64,000 bases of DNA from CAZKBP01 sp964551015 (GCA_964551015.1 CAZKBP010000029.1:14667-78666); one strand, 5' to 3'. Positions 28,372-37,492 are shown, numbered from the stretch's first letter. Made by a program: numbers and translations. Notes: generated from the sequence alone by a model not told the origin.

Positions 28372-29772
28372 TTAGTTTGGAAAGGGAATGCGGTGTAATC
28401 GCTTAATCTCAGGATGCTCCACGTGCATTTTCGCACCTCCCGGCCAGGTAATCTCGATGGCTTTCACTGCTGTTTCTTCGCCCAAGCCAAAATGCGCCAC
28501 CGGCTCCATTTGGCAGAGATAGCCACTTCCAGCATCAATGACCTTAATCTGGGATTTTTGTGCTGTATGCAAACGCACGATCGCTCCTCGGGCGGGGGCA
28601 CCGTAGCGGGTCAGGGGCATTACACGAACCCAATTAGGATACGCCTGAGTGGCTTTGTAGAGAGAAAGTGCCTGCATTTGGCTTTCTCCGTGGGTAACGA
28701 ACAGTTCTAGAATACCGTCCTCATCTACATCACCCACGGTCGCCCCTGTACCGAAGCCCTGTGGTTCGGCGGCCATGCCCAGGGCTACTTCTTTCCAGAG
28801 GTTATTTTCTTTGCGAAAAAGGCGGTTGGCTTGGTTGATATTATTAAAAAATAATTCGTCTTGCCCGTCATTATCAAAGTCAGCCGCGATGACGGTACGA
28901 ATGTGGGAGGCGGTTTTCATCTCATTTGGAATTTCGTCGCGGAAGCCACCTTGCTTCTGTTGAATCATGAGGCGGTGTAATCCCTCCCAATTTCCATAAA
29001 TAATATCCAAAAGACCATCTCCAGTACTATCCAGCACCGTTACCCCTCGGCCGTGGTTAAAAGGATCAGCCAAGCCCAATTTTAAAGCGATTTCCTGAAA
29101 AGTGCCATCTCCTTGATTTTGGAAAAAGAAATTAGGGCCATTCTCATTCACAGCAAAAATATCCATATCCTTGCCCAGTAGCGGAAGCGAGATCAAACCC
29201 CGCCCGCCCGTGGTCAAGTTCAGACTAGCTTCGGTTGCCACCTCTTGGAGTTGATCGTTTGCGTACTCATATAATCGCATGGGACCACCGTAATTAGCCA
29301 CGAAAAAGCCATATTTTTGATCGCTGTTCCGATCTACGGCTACCACCGACCGACCAGCAGTCGGGTTGATGGCCTTTTGATTTTCAGGCAGAGAAAATAA
29401 ATCCGTCCAAACTCCATCTTGATAAGTAAACAAGCGATCGCCAAAGCGTTTGGCTCCTCCAAAAGTATCTGTATTGAGCACGTAGATTTCTTCGTGTCCA
29501 TCGCCGTCTATATCTGCCGTGGCTACCCCAATGGCTTGTCTTTGGTGATCGGCTAGGGTCGCATCGGCGATATTTTGATATTGTGTGCCATCCCACTTGA
29601 GGACAACATTGCCAAAGCCAAAACCCGTGATAAAGATCTCTAAATGACCATCTCGGTCTATATCCGAAATAGTGGCTCCGTAGTAAAGCTGCACTTTATT
29701 GCTAGCAATCAGATGACTTTGCTCTTGAAAAAAGCCTGCTTCGTATTGGCCATTGCTACTTTGTTTACTCAT
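28372..29772 (-). CDS. VCBS/FG-GAP repeat protein with ASPIC/UnbV domain (CRTAC1-like)
   Basis: The 466-aa protein has about seven FG-GAP-type repeats with calcium-binding motifs (DIDRDGHLEIF, DIDGDGHEEIY, DSTGDGLLDII, DFDNDGQDELF, DVDEDGILELF), predicting a beta-propeller. The C-terminus has the ASPIC/UnbV segment (GAPARGAIVRLHTA...ITWPGG). Unlike the lipoproteins at 53.9-60.5 kb, it has no signal peptide: it begins MSKQSSNGQYEAGFF. Either it is exported by another route, the true start is elsewhere, or it works in the cytoplasm. It is convergent with the CIA30-like gene (10 nt gap) and lies downstream of the FAD oxidoreductase gene. Confidence 0.82.
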   Translation of the reverse strand: MSKQSSNGQYEAGFFQEQSHLIASNKVQLYYGATISDIDRDGHLEIFITGFGFGNVVLKWDGTQYQNIADATLADHQRQAIGVATADIDGDGHEEIYVLNTDTFGGAKRFGDRLFTYQDGVWTDLFSLPENQKAINPTAGRSVVAVDRNSDQKYGFFVANYGGPMRLYEYANDQLQEVATEASLNLTTGGRGLISLPLLGKDMDIFAVNENGPNFFFQNQGDGTFQEIALKLGLADPFNHGRGVTVLDSTGDGLLDIIYGNWEGLHRLMIQQKQGGFRDEIPNEMKTASHIRTVIAADFDNDGQDELFFNNINQANRLFRKENNLWKEVALGMAAEPQGFGTGATVGDVDEDGILELFVTHGESQMQALSLYKATQAYPNWVRVMPLTRYGAPARGAIVRLHTAQKSQIKVIDAGSGYLCQMEPVAHFGLGEETAVKAIEITWPGGAKMHVEHPEIKRLHRIPFPN

Positions 29773-29887
29773 ATCAGTGAGGGGAATTGAAGGTTTTCAT
29801 TTTAAAGTTTAAAATAAAAATCCAGAAAATTGTTTGAAAGAAAAAATACGAGCAAAATTCCCGAGCTTTCAATTTTATACTCTCCCC

Positions 29888-31459
29888 TCAAATTCCATAT
29901 CGCTTGGCTAGTTGTTCGGCACAGCGTTCGCCGTCCATAGCTGCGGAGACAATGCCCCCGGCGTAACCTGCGCCTTCTCCGCAAGGAAATAAACCCTGAA
30001 TCTGAGGATGCTCACAAGTGGTACGATCTCGGGGAATACGCACGGGCGAAGAAGTGCGACTTTCTAGCCCCACGATTTGAGCTTCATTGGTGAGATAACC
30101 TTTCATTTTTTTGCCAAAAGCCTGAAAGCCTTCTCGAAGCGTATACGCAATAAAGGGGGGGAGAATTTCGTCCATGGCCAGAGAAGTTAAGCCAGGTTGA
30201 TAGGATGTATCCAGCAGATGGGTAGAAATTTTTTTATTCACAAAATCCAGCATCTTTTGGGCAGGAGCCGTTTGTGTATTACCCGCGAGGGCACAGGCTT
30301 TTTGCTCCAGGCTACGTTGCCAAGCCAAGCCCGCCAAGGGGCCATGAGTGGCAAATGCTTGAATATCTTCGGCCTCTACGCTGACCACTACCCCCGAATT
30401 AGCAAATTTGGAATTGCGACGCGAGGGAGACATCCCGTTGACCACCACTTCGCCGGGAGCCGTGGCCGCAGGCACGATAAAACCACCCGGACACATGCAA
30501 AAGGAGAAAACGCCCCGCTCTTTTCCTTGGTGCTTGACCTGATGTACCAGCGAGTAGGCAGAGGCCGGAAGGTAGTCCCCACGGTCTTTGCATTTGTATT
30601 GGATTTGATCGATCAAAGCTTGAGGATGCTCGATGCGTACGCCTAAGGCAAAAGGCTTGAACTCGATTTCGATGTTTCGCTTATGCAAAAGCTCAAAGAT
30701 ATCCCGAGCCGAGTGCCCTGTGGCAAGAATCACCCCTTTTCCTAAGAGCTGTTCTCCCTCTTCGGTGACAACGCCTTTGATTTTGCTGCTCTGTACGACA
30801 AAATCTTGAACCTTCGTATTGAAATGGATTTCACCACCCGCTTCTAAGATGCTTTCGCGAAGTGCCTGTACAATTTTGGGCAGTTTGTTCGTGCCGATGT
30901 GCGGGTGAGCATCCACGAGAATCTCTTCGGTCGCTCCGTGTGCCACGAGAATCTCGAGTACCCGACGAATATCGCCTCTTTTTTTGGAGCGGGTGTAGAG
31001 TTTCCCATCCGAATAAGTTCCGGCTCCACCTTCACCAAAGCAATAATTAGATTCAGGATTGACCTGATGTTTCTTATTGATGTTGGCCAAGTCTCTGCGT
31101 CTGGCTCTTACGTCTTGTCCTCTTTCCAAGACAATGGGTTTTAATCCTAATTCAATCAGGCGCAAAGCCGCGAACATCCCAGCGGGACCAGCTCCCACGA
31201 TGAGCACGGGGGGGCGATGATTTACTTTGGAATAATTTTTCTGGAAGCTAAGCAGCGGAGGAGGGGCTTCGTTAATATAAGCTGCTAAGCTGAGATTGAC
31301 CTTGATCTGTCGCTGCCGAGCGTCAATAGAACGCCGGAGCGTGCGCAAATGATACTGGTCGCTTGGTTTGATGGCTAGCTTTTGTAAAAGGTAGGGTTCC
31401 AGGGCAACCGGATTCAGCCCTACCTCGGGAGGCAGTGCCAGATTGAGTTCTTTTTTCAT
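29888..31459 (-). CDS. FAD-dependent oxidoreductase (COG2509-type dehydrogenase)
   Basis: The 523-aa flavoprotein has a preceding domain of about 80 aa and then the FAD-binding dinucleotide motif GAGPAGMFAAL starting at residue 89. Other family landmarks are NYCFGEGGAGTYSDGKL, GVILATGHSARDIFELL and the C-terminal FAD contact LFPCGEGAGYAGGIVSAAMDG. Length and order match the uncharacterised FAD-dependent dehydrogenase family found across Bacteroidota. There is no signal peptide, so it is cytoplasmic. The substrate is unknown. The VCBS/ASPIC gene follows 115 nt downstream. Confidence 0.88.
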   Translation of the reverse strand: MKKELNLALPPEVGLNPVALEPYLLQKLAIKPSDQYHLRTLRRSIDARQRQIKVNLSLAAYINEAPPPLLSFQKNYSKVNHRPPVLIVGAGPAGMFAALRLIELGLKPIVLERGQDVRARRRDLANINKKHQVNPESNYCFGEGGAGTYSDGKLYTRSKKRGDIRRVLEILVAHGATEEILVDAHPHIGTNKLPKIVQALRESILEAGGEIHFNTKVQDFVVQSSKIKGVVTEEGEQLLGKGVILATGHSARDIFELLHKRNIEIEFKPFALGVRIEHPQALIDQIQYKCKDRGDYLPASAYSLVHQVKHQGKERGVFSFCMCPGGFIVPAATAPGEVVVNGMSPSRRNSKFANSGVVVSVEAEDIQAFATHGPLAGLAWQRSLEQKACALAGNTQTAPAQKMLDFVNKKISTHLLDTSYQPGLTSLAMDEILPPFIAYTLREGFQAFGKKMKGYLTNEAQIVGLESRTSSPVRIPRDRTTCEHPQIQGLFPCGEGAGYAGGIVSAAMDGERCAEQLAKRYGI

Positions 31460-31651
31460 AAGGCAAGGTATTTATCCTCGATACTTACTCTCTGGCTCGT
31501 GAAGACACAAGCCACAATTATGACTGTAAAGATAAACGAATACAGCTATTACAAATCAAGTTGCGATCAAGTTCCTTTGGTTACGGTATGAAAAGAACTT
31601 CAACAAGCATTTCACGCAGAAGACTTATGATTGGAAGCAAATTACTGGAAG

Positions 31652-32173
31652 CTATTCTTTCATCCTCTCGTAATGAATCCGCCAGTTGAGCTTCCAGTTT
31701 TTACCCCCATCTGAGGATGATTCCCAATCCCAGGTCAGGGAATCTTCTTGAATATCATAGAAGACCATTCTCTGGGTAAAACGTTTGCCGTCAGCTTGCT
31801 CTACAACTGCGGTCTGGAAGATACGTCTATCTCCGTCTTTTTTTCCAGTGAAGTCGTAATAAGCTCCCTGATTGTCTGCCCAGGCTTGTTTCCATTGCTG
31901 GCTGTTGGGGTTATATACACTGATGCTTGTGCCTTTGAAACCCTTGGATTGTCCTTCTAGAATTTCGAAATGTTCTTGAATGACTGTTTGATCTAAAATT
32001 TTGGTTATATGGTTTGTGCCACTTCCTAGTTTGCCTTGGGCTTCTTCCCAGCTAACTTTCCACTTACCGACCCAAAAATCATAATCATCTTCGGGTTTTT
32101 CGGGTAGTGCCTGCCCCCACGTGGCTTGGGTAATGAGCATACAAGAAATCGTCAATAAAATATAGCTTTTCAT
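31652..32173 (-). CDS. Secreted DUF1579-like protein
   Basis: The 173-aa product has a Sec signal peptide (cleavage near TWGQ-A, residue 21) and the pattern of DUF1579-type proteins: DDYDFWVGKWKVSWEEAQG, then SVYNPNSQQWKQAWADNQGAYYDFTG, ending in SDGGKNWKLNWRIHYER. Such proteins are lipocalin-like secreted proteins of unknown function. It stands alone between the FAD oxidoreductase gene and an AraC-type regulator on the same strand. Confidence 0.75.
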   Translation of the reverse strand: MKSYILLTISCMLITQATWGQALPEKPEDDYDFWVGKWKVSWEEAQGKLGSGTNHITKILDQTVIQEHFEILEGQSKGFKGTSISVYNPNSQQWKQAWADNQGAYYDFTGKKDGDRRIFQTAVVEQADGKRFTQRMVFYDIQEDSLTWDWESSSDGGKNWKLNWRIHYERMKE

Positions 32174-32313
32174 AGGAACTGCCTCGTACTTGTTTGGACA
32201 AATAAAGTGAGAGCTGAGGCAAATACATTGTAAAAATCGCCTGAACTAGCGTAGAAGTAAAAATTTTTTATGAAATGCTAATGATCAGCTCGTCAAACCA
32301 CAGGAGCTAGGAG

Positions 32314-33105
32314 TCAGAACAAATGCAGCTTTTTTTCTAAAAAATCGGTGGGTTTGTAGCCAGTTATTTTTTTGCAATCGTGGATAAAATGCGCTTGGTC
32401 GTGATAACCTAAAAGGTAAGCCAACTCCGTGAGCGATTTTGCCTGATTCTTTCTCGCGATAGCCGCGTGAATCCTACGGATGGAGAGGTACTGCTTGGGC
32501 GAACAGCCTACGATCTCGTTAAACAACTGCCGAAACCGAGAAAAACTGTATTCATATTTATTAGCTAATGCTTGGATAGGAAGTGCTTCGTGAAAATCAT
32601 AAAGCTCGAGGGCGGCTTTTTGAATCCGATCATTGGCGTGAACTTGGAAATGATTTTTCAAAAAAACTTCTGCCCAAAAAAGACGCCTTTGCGTATCTCG
32701 TGCGTGGATGATTTGATTTTCAAAATCCTTACCTGCCACCCCCCAAATATCTTCCACGGAAATCATTTGGTTTTTGAGATGATGCACAGGAATTTTTGTA
32801 AAACTCGTAAAACCCCCTGGCCTAAAACGGATAGAGAAGATCTCGCCGGGAGTTTCTGTACTCAAATGGTAAGCCTGACTAAATAAGCCCCCCACAAAAG
32901 ATTGCCTTCTCGTCCTCCATTGGCTTATTCCAGTGGTAGTATGTTGAGTACGAGAGCTAATTTGAAATACCATTTCTACAATTCCCTCCGGGAGCATATA
33001 GCAGATCGTCTCCTGAGATGACGCTGACAATCGGTAATGACAATAAGCCTGCACGTAGGGACTCAGTGGAGTGGAGGGTAAGAAATATTTCTGAAGGGAT
33101 AACAT
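32314..33105 (-). CDS. AraC family transcriptional regulator with DUF6597-type N-terminus
   Basis: The 263-aa protein begins with the P-x-x-L-S-P-Y-V-Q-A-Y segment and FSIRFRPGGF of the DUF6597-type sensor domain. It ends with the AraC DNA-binding domain (about 165-260), including SLTELAYLLGYHDQAHFIHD and the KKITGYKPTDF tail. Target genes are not evident; the DUF1579-like gene lies 140 nt downstream on the same strand. The DUF4255 gene starts just upstream (12 nt between its stop and this start), so read-through from the island is possible. Confidence 0.9.
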   Translation of the reverse strand: MLSLQKYFLPSTPLSPYVQAYCHYRLSASSQETICYMLPEGIVEMVFQISSRTQHTTTGISQWRTRRQSFVGGLFSQAYHLSTETPGEIFSIRFRPGGFTSFTKIPVHHLKNQMISVEDIWGVAGKDFENQIIHARDTQRRLFWAEVFLKNHFQVHANDRIQKAALELYDFHEALPIQALANKYEYSFSRFRQLFNEIVGCSPKQYLSIRRIHAAIARKNQAKSLTELAYLLGYHDQAHFIHDCKKITGYKPTDFLEKKLHLF

Positions 33106-33117
33106 AGCCTTCTTAAA

Positions 33118-33666
33118 CTAAGAAAGCCCCAAACCTGCGATGGAGCCAGGAAAACCTTGTACTTGCCCTTCTTGAATTAAAATCATCCGAGCTTTGTACA
33201 TCACCGAGGGGAGATAGCGATTGCCTTGCATGCTCCAAGTGTAGTTAAGTTCCTGCATATTTTGATTGACCAACTCAAATACTAACTTGTCAATGCGATT
33301 ATCTAAAGAGGGAGTATTTTGATGATTTAATGTATTATTGGCTTGGAAAAAGCCAATCACAGAAGCAAGGGCGCGAAGAGATTCTATATAGCTACCATTT
33401 TCGCTATGAAAAGCACAGAAAAGTAGATATAAGTTGATCCGCACGGGAGCATTCGTGCCGGGAGCCTGCTTATGGTTGCGGAGTGACTTCTCCTCTTCTA
33501 AATTGACCATCGTGAGTGTAATAAGATTGTCATTGAAAGTCTTCAGGCTTCCGTCTTGGTTTGTCAATTCACTGATTAATACTTGGGTTTCCTGTTTCCC
33601 TGGAAAGCTGGAAGCTACGAAGGTATTCAGTTCGGAAGCAATTACTTCTACGGCGTGGTCAATCAT
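33118..33666 (-). CDS. DUF4255 (Pvc16 N-terminal) protein of eCIS type
   Basis: The 182-aa product begins IDHAVEVIASELNTFV and ends with the MYKARMILIQEGQVQG region typical of the DUF4255/Pvc16_N family. In extracellular contractile injection systems (PVC, Afp) Pvc16 caps or terminates the tail. Here it lies 159 nt downstream of an AAA ATPase gene of the Pvc15 type, but no sheath, tube or baseplate gene is in the window. It is intact in length. In Bacteroidota this gene often travels with the AAA gene and with large DUF4157 proteins. Function at this locus is inferred from family context only. Confidence 0.78.
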   Translation of the reverse strand: MIDHAVEVIASELNTFVASSFPGKQETQVLISELTNQDGSLKTFNDNLITLTMVNLEEEKSLRNHKQAPGTNAPVRINLYLLFCAFHSENGSYIESLRALASVIGFFQANNTLNHQNTPSLDNRIDKLVFELVNQNMQELNYTWSMQGNRYLPSVMYKARMILIQEGQVQGFPGSIAGLGLS

Positions 33667-33825
33667 AGCATTGATTTAGTTGTGGGTTGAGAATGGTCTT
33701 AGTTAAGAGTTTTTTTCAAAATTTGATTGGGGGCTTAGTATTGTTTGGAACTGAATACTTTAGTTCAAAGCATACCACGAAACCTATTGTTCTATCCCGC
33801 AATATTTATTCCAGATCAAACTTGG

Positions 33826-35181
33826 CTAGCTGTGCCTCTCAATGGCCATTTCCAGATCTTGGGCAGAAAGATAAAAATCCTCCCGAGCGGTCGCCTGCAA
33901 ACCCAAGTAATGCCGGATACGCTTGATAAAAGCACCATTTTTCTTGTATTTTCGTGCCAGCTTGTGAAGGTTGATTTGTGCATCTAATTGGAAAGGCGAG
34001 AGGGCTTTTTTCCAAATCATATAACGCAATTGTTCATCGGGTTCTTGAAAATGGATCATGGTATCAAAACGCCTGAAAAAAGCCTTATCCATATTGTTTA
34101 GATTATTGGTCGCTACGATAACTACCCCTGAATAATCTTCCATTTGCTGTAAAAGGTAGGCTACATCCTGATTGACATAGGTGTCCTGAGCACTCTGATG
34201 ACGATTACTCCTTTTAGAAAAGAGCGCATCCCCTTCATCAAAAAAGAGAATCCAATCTTGGTGACGAGCCGCTCAGAAGATTTGGGCAATGTTCTTGGTC
34301 GTTTCGCCTACGTATTTGCTCACCAAGCGCTCCAAATTGATCCGGTAAATAGGTTGCTCGGTTTCGTGAGTAAGAAGCTTGACCGTAAGCGTTTTGCCTG
34401 TGCCCGGCTCACCGTAGAGCAGGCAGTTGTAGCCCTGCCTTTCCTTGGCAAAGTCGGGGTTCTGCATCAATTGGCTGTAGTGTCTGATCCAGAGAATCAA
34501 ATCCTCCACGCCCGAACGAGCACTCCAGGGCAGCACTAGGTCGTCCCATTGCATGACTGTATGAATTTTCTGAGCAGGAAAGTCGGGTGAATATTGGGGT
34601 TCGTAGGGTTGATTTGTATAAAAATAATGGAGGAAATGAGGGGCAAATTCGAGCGGAGCGTTCAAATTTAAATATCCCTGTGGGATATCTAGTATTCCTT
34701 TTTGTCTGAACTGGGAGGTAGGTAAAAAGTACTGGGTAACCTCTTTACGTTTTTGATAGTTTTTTCCCGCTAGCAAATAGAGAGCCGTCTCTGGAGTGGG
34801 TAAGAATCTGGTTTCAGATGCGCCCTGATACTGCCCAAACTGGGGTATTTTCCCGCCCAATAAGCTCTCTATCTGGAAAAACAGATCAAATATCTGTGGG
34901 GCAAAATTGGGTGCTAAGCTCAAAGCCAAAATGAGCCTTTGCGCTCGGTTGAGGCCTTGCAAAAAGGCTTCGACTTCGTTTTGAGGATGAAGGATTTCCG
35001 CGCAGACAGCAGGCTCTGGGGAAGCGAAATGAAAGCTGGCTTGCCCCTTGGTCTGAGAAGCCTCGAGTACTTCAAATACAGAGGCGAATTCTTCTTGAAG
35101 ACGCAGGTAAATCTCGTAAGCGAGCCAGTTTAAATCCTGACTCAGGTCATAGCTATTTTCTGAAATGGTAGACGAGGGCAT
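33826..35181 (-). pseudogene. AAA ATPase of Pvc15 (eCIS) type, interrupted by one in-frame TGA
   Basis: Read through a single TGA at 34273-34275, this is one continuous 452-codon frame with 302 codons before the stop and 148 after it. The N-terminal part is an all-helical region plus Walker A GEPGTGKT. The stop falls between NIAQIF and AARHQD, just before Walker B (WILFFDEGDALF). Sensor 1 (VIVATNN) and the arginine finger region (FFRRFD) remain intact downstream. The ATPase family around Pvc15 helps assemble or load contractile injection particles. A single substitution (for example CGA to TGA) would explain the break; recent loss, read-through or a sequencing error are all possible. A restart at the ATG at 34143 would give a protein without either Walker motif. 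Confidence 0.8.
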
Positions 35182-35267
35182 AACCTTGATTGACTGGGTT
35201 GATTTGCTTGTAAACTTAGTAAAAAAAGTGTATTATTGGTAATGAATAACAAAAAAGACTATGTCTT

Positions 35268-36008
35268 GTGAAAACTCTATCAAATGTTAGTAAAAACGAT
35301 GGATTTGTTAGCAAAAATACAAACAAATCTTTGGCTCAAGCCTACTTTGCCCAGCTTCCTGCGAGTCATTTTCGGGTGGGGAATCAGGAGCATCAGCCAG
35401 GCACTGGCTTGCTCCAAAAAGACCCGCAACGGCTGGGCTACCGTATCGTGAATACCTTTCAGTACGGCGATTCGGGCAAAACTCAGGGCACCGACCTGAT
35501 TACTGAAACCGAAGTACTGCTTCATCGTAACCAAACCGAGGAAGGCCATCCCCTCTACGAAATGAGAGAAACGCGCGTAACCACGCTCTACGTAGATGCT
35601 CAGGGCAAGGTCAAAGGCGAGGCACTGAGGCGTATCTTTCATACTACGGAGATCTTTGAGGCGGGCGGTGGCCCCAGTCTCACCAGTGGAGCTACTCACC
35701 AGACAATCAGTAAGTTTGATGTTAGCAAAGAACTCTATGCCTGCGCTCAGACCGTGGCCGCCTTCAAAAAAGAACACAAGATCAGCCCCCTTCAACAAAA
35801 AGCAAGGGATAATGATGATAATGTGGAAATAGCAAGGAATGTGTCAGGAGGGCTTAGTTTCTTAGCAGGAGTTGCCCCTATGATACATCCGAGTCCGATC
35901 ACTAAAGTGGCTGGAGTTGCTGTGCGAAACATCGGTGGAGCAGTGGTAACAGCAACATTAATAACTAATCCCAATGACCCTGAGCAGTTACAAATCAAAA
36001 TGAAGTAA
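35268..36008 (+). CDS. Putative toxin/effector preceding tandem immunity genes
   Basis: I do not recognise a named domain. The 246-aa frame starts with GTG (MKTLSN...); an ATG at 35261 is in another frame and stops after 9 codons. The short S/K/N-rich leader starting MKT resembles the beginnings of large DUF4157 proteins associated with eCIS loci, but the DUF4157 domain itself is absent. The middle part is polar. From about residue 175 (PLQQKARDN) the sequence changes character and the last 70 residues hold two glycine/alanine-rich hydrophobic segments that could insert in a membrane. Its last codons (DPEQLQIKM) recur four more times downstream, each before or after a small membrane-protein gene. 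The toxin role is inferred from this layout. Stop and next ATG are 2 nt apart. Confidence 0.6.
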   Translation: MKTLSNVSKNDGFVSKNTNKSLAQAYFAQLPASHFRVGNQEHQPGTGLLQKDPQRLGYRIVNTFQYGDSGKTQGTDLITETEVLLHRNQTEEGHPLYEMRETRVTTLYVDAQGKVKGEALRRIFHTTEIFEAGGGPSLTSGATHQTISKFDVSKELYACAQTVAAFKKEHKISPLQQKARDNDDNVEIARNVSGGLSFLAGVAPMIHPSPITKVAGVAVRNIGGAVVTATLITNPNDPEQLQIKMK

Positions 36009-36010
36009 AA

Positions 36011-36457
36011 ATGAATAAGATCTTAAATGGTGTTTTGGGTATTATCTCACTTTTACTTGTTCTCGGAGCTTATGGCAGTATGTCTTGGATTGTTTGGGGA
36101 GAATATTGGGAAAGATATGAACTTGTGTTAGTATTTTTAGCAATCGCCCTGCTCATTGGATTAGGATTAGGGATTTATACGAGCCACGACTATGTAAAGT
36201 ATCACACCAAAGAGCGTTGGGCTTGGATTTTACCGAGTTTCCACAGATTTATAATGCTTGCTCTCGCCTTTGCTGTATTCGCCTACGGGATGATTGGCCC
36301 GCCTTGGCGGGGCTTTGAGTTGTATTATGTCCTGGTCGGTTCCTTTTTGGTTTCGTTCTTCGTGATAATTCTGAGAGACACCGTGCCCTTGGAAGAAGCA
36401 GAAAATGAGGCAGAGATGGAAGATGATTTAGAGAACAAACCTGAATCCAGAGGCTAA
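36011..36457 (+). CDS. Four-TM membrane protein, putative immunity protein copy 1
   Basis: The 148-aa protein has four predicted membrane segments (about 3-27, 36-56, 77-95 and 102-120), a conserved central GPPWRGFELYY, and an acidic tail ending NKPESRG. It starts 2 nt after the toxin-like gene, the usual tight coupling of toxin and immunity genes. A membrane immunity protein would suit a toxin that acts on the inner membrane. No family name is recognised. It has the full-length C-terminus, which copies 3 and 4 have lost. Confidence 0.7.
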   Translation: MNKILNGVLGIISLLLVLGAYGSMSWIVWGEYWERYELVLVFLAIALLIGLGLGIYTSHDYVKYHTKERWAWILPSFHRFIMLALAFAVFAYGMIGPPWRGFELYYVLVGSFLVSFFVIILRDTVPLEEAENEAEMEDDLENKPESRG

Positions 36458-36505
36458 AAAACGGCCTCTATTGACCCCGAGCAATTACAAATCAAGATGC
36501 AATAG
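36458..36505 (+). pseudogene. Toxin 3'-end remnant, copy 1
   Basis: The 48 nt directly after the first immunity gene read KTASIDPEQLQIKMQ-stop in one frame, matching the end of the toxin-like gene (T-A-x-x...NDPEQLQIKMK-stop). No start codon or longer homology remains. It ends 1 nt before the ATG of the next immunity gene. Confidence 0.75.
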
Positions 36506-36506
36506 A

Positions 36507-36953
36507 ATGAATAATACTTTAAACAATTTCATAGGATTGATATCTTCTTTGATGTTTTTTATAGCACTTGGTATCATCGCTTGGATTGTCGTAGGCGCAT
36601 ACTGGGAAAGGTATAGGCTTACACTGGTTCTCTCGACAATTATTTTGGAAATAACTTGGTGGCTAATGATGTATGCAAACCACAACTACCAAAGGTATAA
36701 GGCTGAGGAACGTTGGGTTTGGACTTTGCCAAGTTTTTCTAAGTTTTGTGTGATGATTGTAATTTTTTACATAGTAAGTCGCGGTTTAATCGGTCCACCT
36801 TGGCGGGGTTTTGAACTCTATTATATCTTAGTCATTTCTTTTTTAGCCACAGCTTTCGTGTTTGCAATGGGGCAATATATCCCCATAGAAAAAGCAGAGG
36901 GTAAAATGGATACAGAAAATTCTTCTGAGAATAAACCTGAATCCAGAGACTGA
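36507..36953 (+). CDS. Four-TM membrane protein, putative immunity protein copy 2
   Basis: The 148-aa protein is a diverged paralog of copy 1, with GPPWRGFELYYI and the tail ENKPESRD conserved but the TM segments strongly different. I chose the ATG at 36507 because the in-frame TTG at 36471 lies within the toxin-tail remnant and would add residues not found in the other copies. Copies 1, 3 and 4 share an EEAENEAEMEDDL tail that this copy lacks, so the array is mosaic. Confidence 0.7.
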   Translation: MNNTLNNFIGLISSLMFFIALGIIAWIVVGAYWERYRLTLVLSTIILEITWWLMMYANHNYQRYKAEERWVWTLPSFSKFCVMIVIFYIVSRGLIGPPWRGFELYYILVISFLATAFVFAMGQYIPIEKAEGKMDTENSSENKPESRD

Positions 36954-37001
36954 AAAACGGCCTCTATTGACTCCGAGCAACTACAAATCAAGATGCAATG
37001 A
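36954..37001 (+). pseudogene. Toxin 3'-end remnant, copy 2
   Basis: Reads KTASIDSEQLQIKMQ-stop. Its TGA overlaps the next ATG (ATGA), keeping the translational coupling expected between a toxin and its immunity gene. Confidence 0.75.
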
Positions 37002-37420
37002 ATAAAATTTTCTCCGTTAGTTTATTGACAACATCTATATTGCTACTCTTGGGTACAAGTGCCAATATTGGCTGGATTGTGATGGGGGAATACTGGAAAG
37101 AATACAAACTTATCTTAGGACCTTTAGCAATTGGTTTAGCAATCGGCTGGTGGCTTTTAGTCTATACAAGCTATACTAATTCAAAGTACATAGCTAAGGC
37201 ACGCTGGATATGGACTTTTCCTAGCTTCTCTAAATTTTGCTTGTTGGTTACTGTCTTGTACGATCTTGGATACTGTATGATTGGCCCACCCTGGCGAGGC
37301 TTTGAGGTTTATTATATCTTTGTAGCTTTTTTTTGGGTCTCAGTTCTTACAATTGGATTGGTAGAGTCTGAGTCTATGGAAGAAGCAGAAAATGAGGCAG
37401 AGATGGAAGATGATTTATAG
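36998..37420 (+). CDS. Four-TM membrane protein, putative immunity protein copy 3
   Basis: The 140-aa protein has four membrane segments and GPPWRGFEVYY. A TAG replaces the GAG codon found in copy 1 after EMEDDL, so the NKPESRD tail is no longer translated although its DNA is still present. It is identical in protein sequence to copy 4. Confidence 0.7.
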   Translation: MNKIFSVSLLTTSILLLLGTSANIGWIVMGEYWKEYKLILGPLAIGLAIGWWLLVYTSYTNSKYIAKARWIWTFPSFSKFCLLVTVLYDLGYCMIGPPWRGFEVYYIFVAFFWVSVLTIGLVESESMEEAENEAEMEDDL

Positions 37421-37444
37421 AATAAACCTGAATCCAGAGACTAA

Positions 37445-37492
37445 AAAACGGCCTCTATTGACCCCGAGCAGCTACAAATCAAGATGCAATGA
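37445..37492 (+). pseudogene. Toxin 3'-end remnant, copy 3
   Basis: Reads KTASIDPEQLQIKMQ-stop, with its TGA overlapping the ATG of immunity copy 4. Confidence 0.75.

Noticed and set aside
33826..34143. Separate 105-aa gene for the C-terminal AAA part
   Set aside because: It is in the same frame as the upstream 302-codon part and separated only by one TGA; alone it lacks both Walker motifs.
35261..35290. ATG at 35261 as the start of the toxin-like gene
   Set aside because: It is in a different frame and meets TAG after 9 codons.
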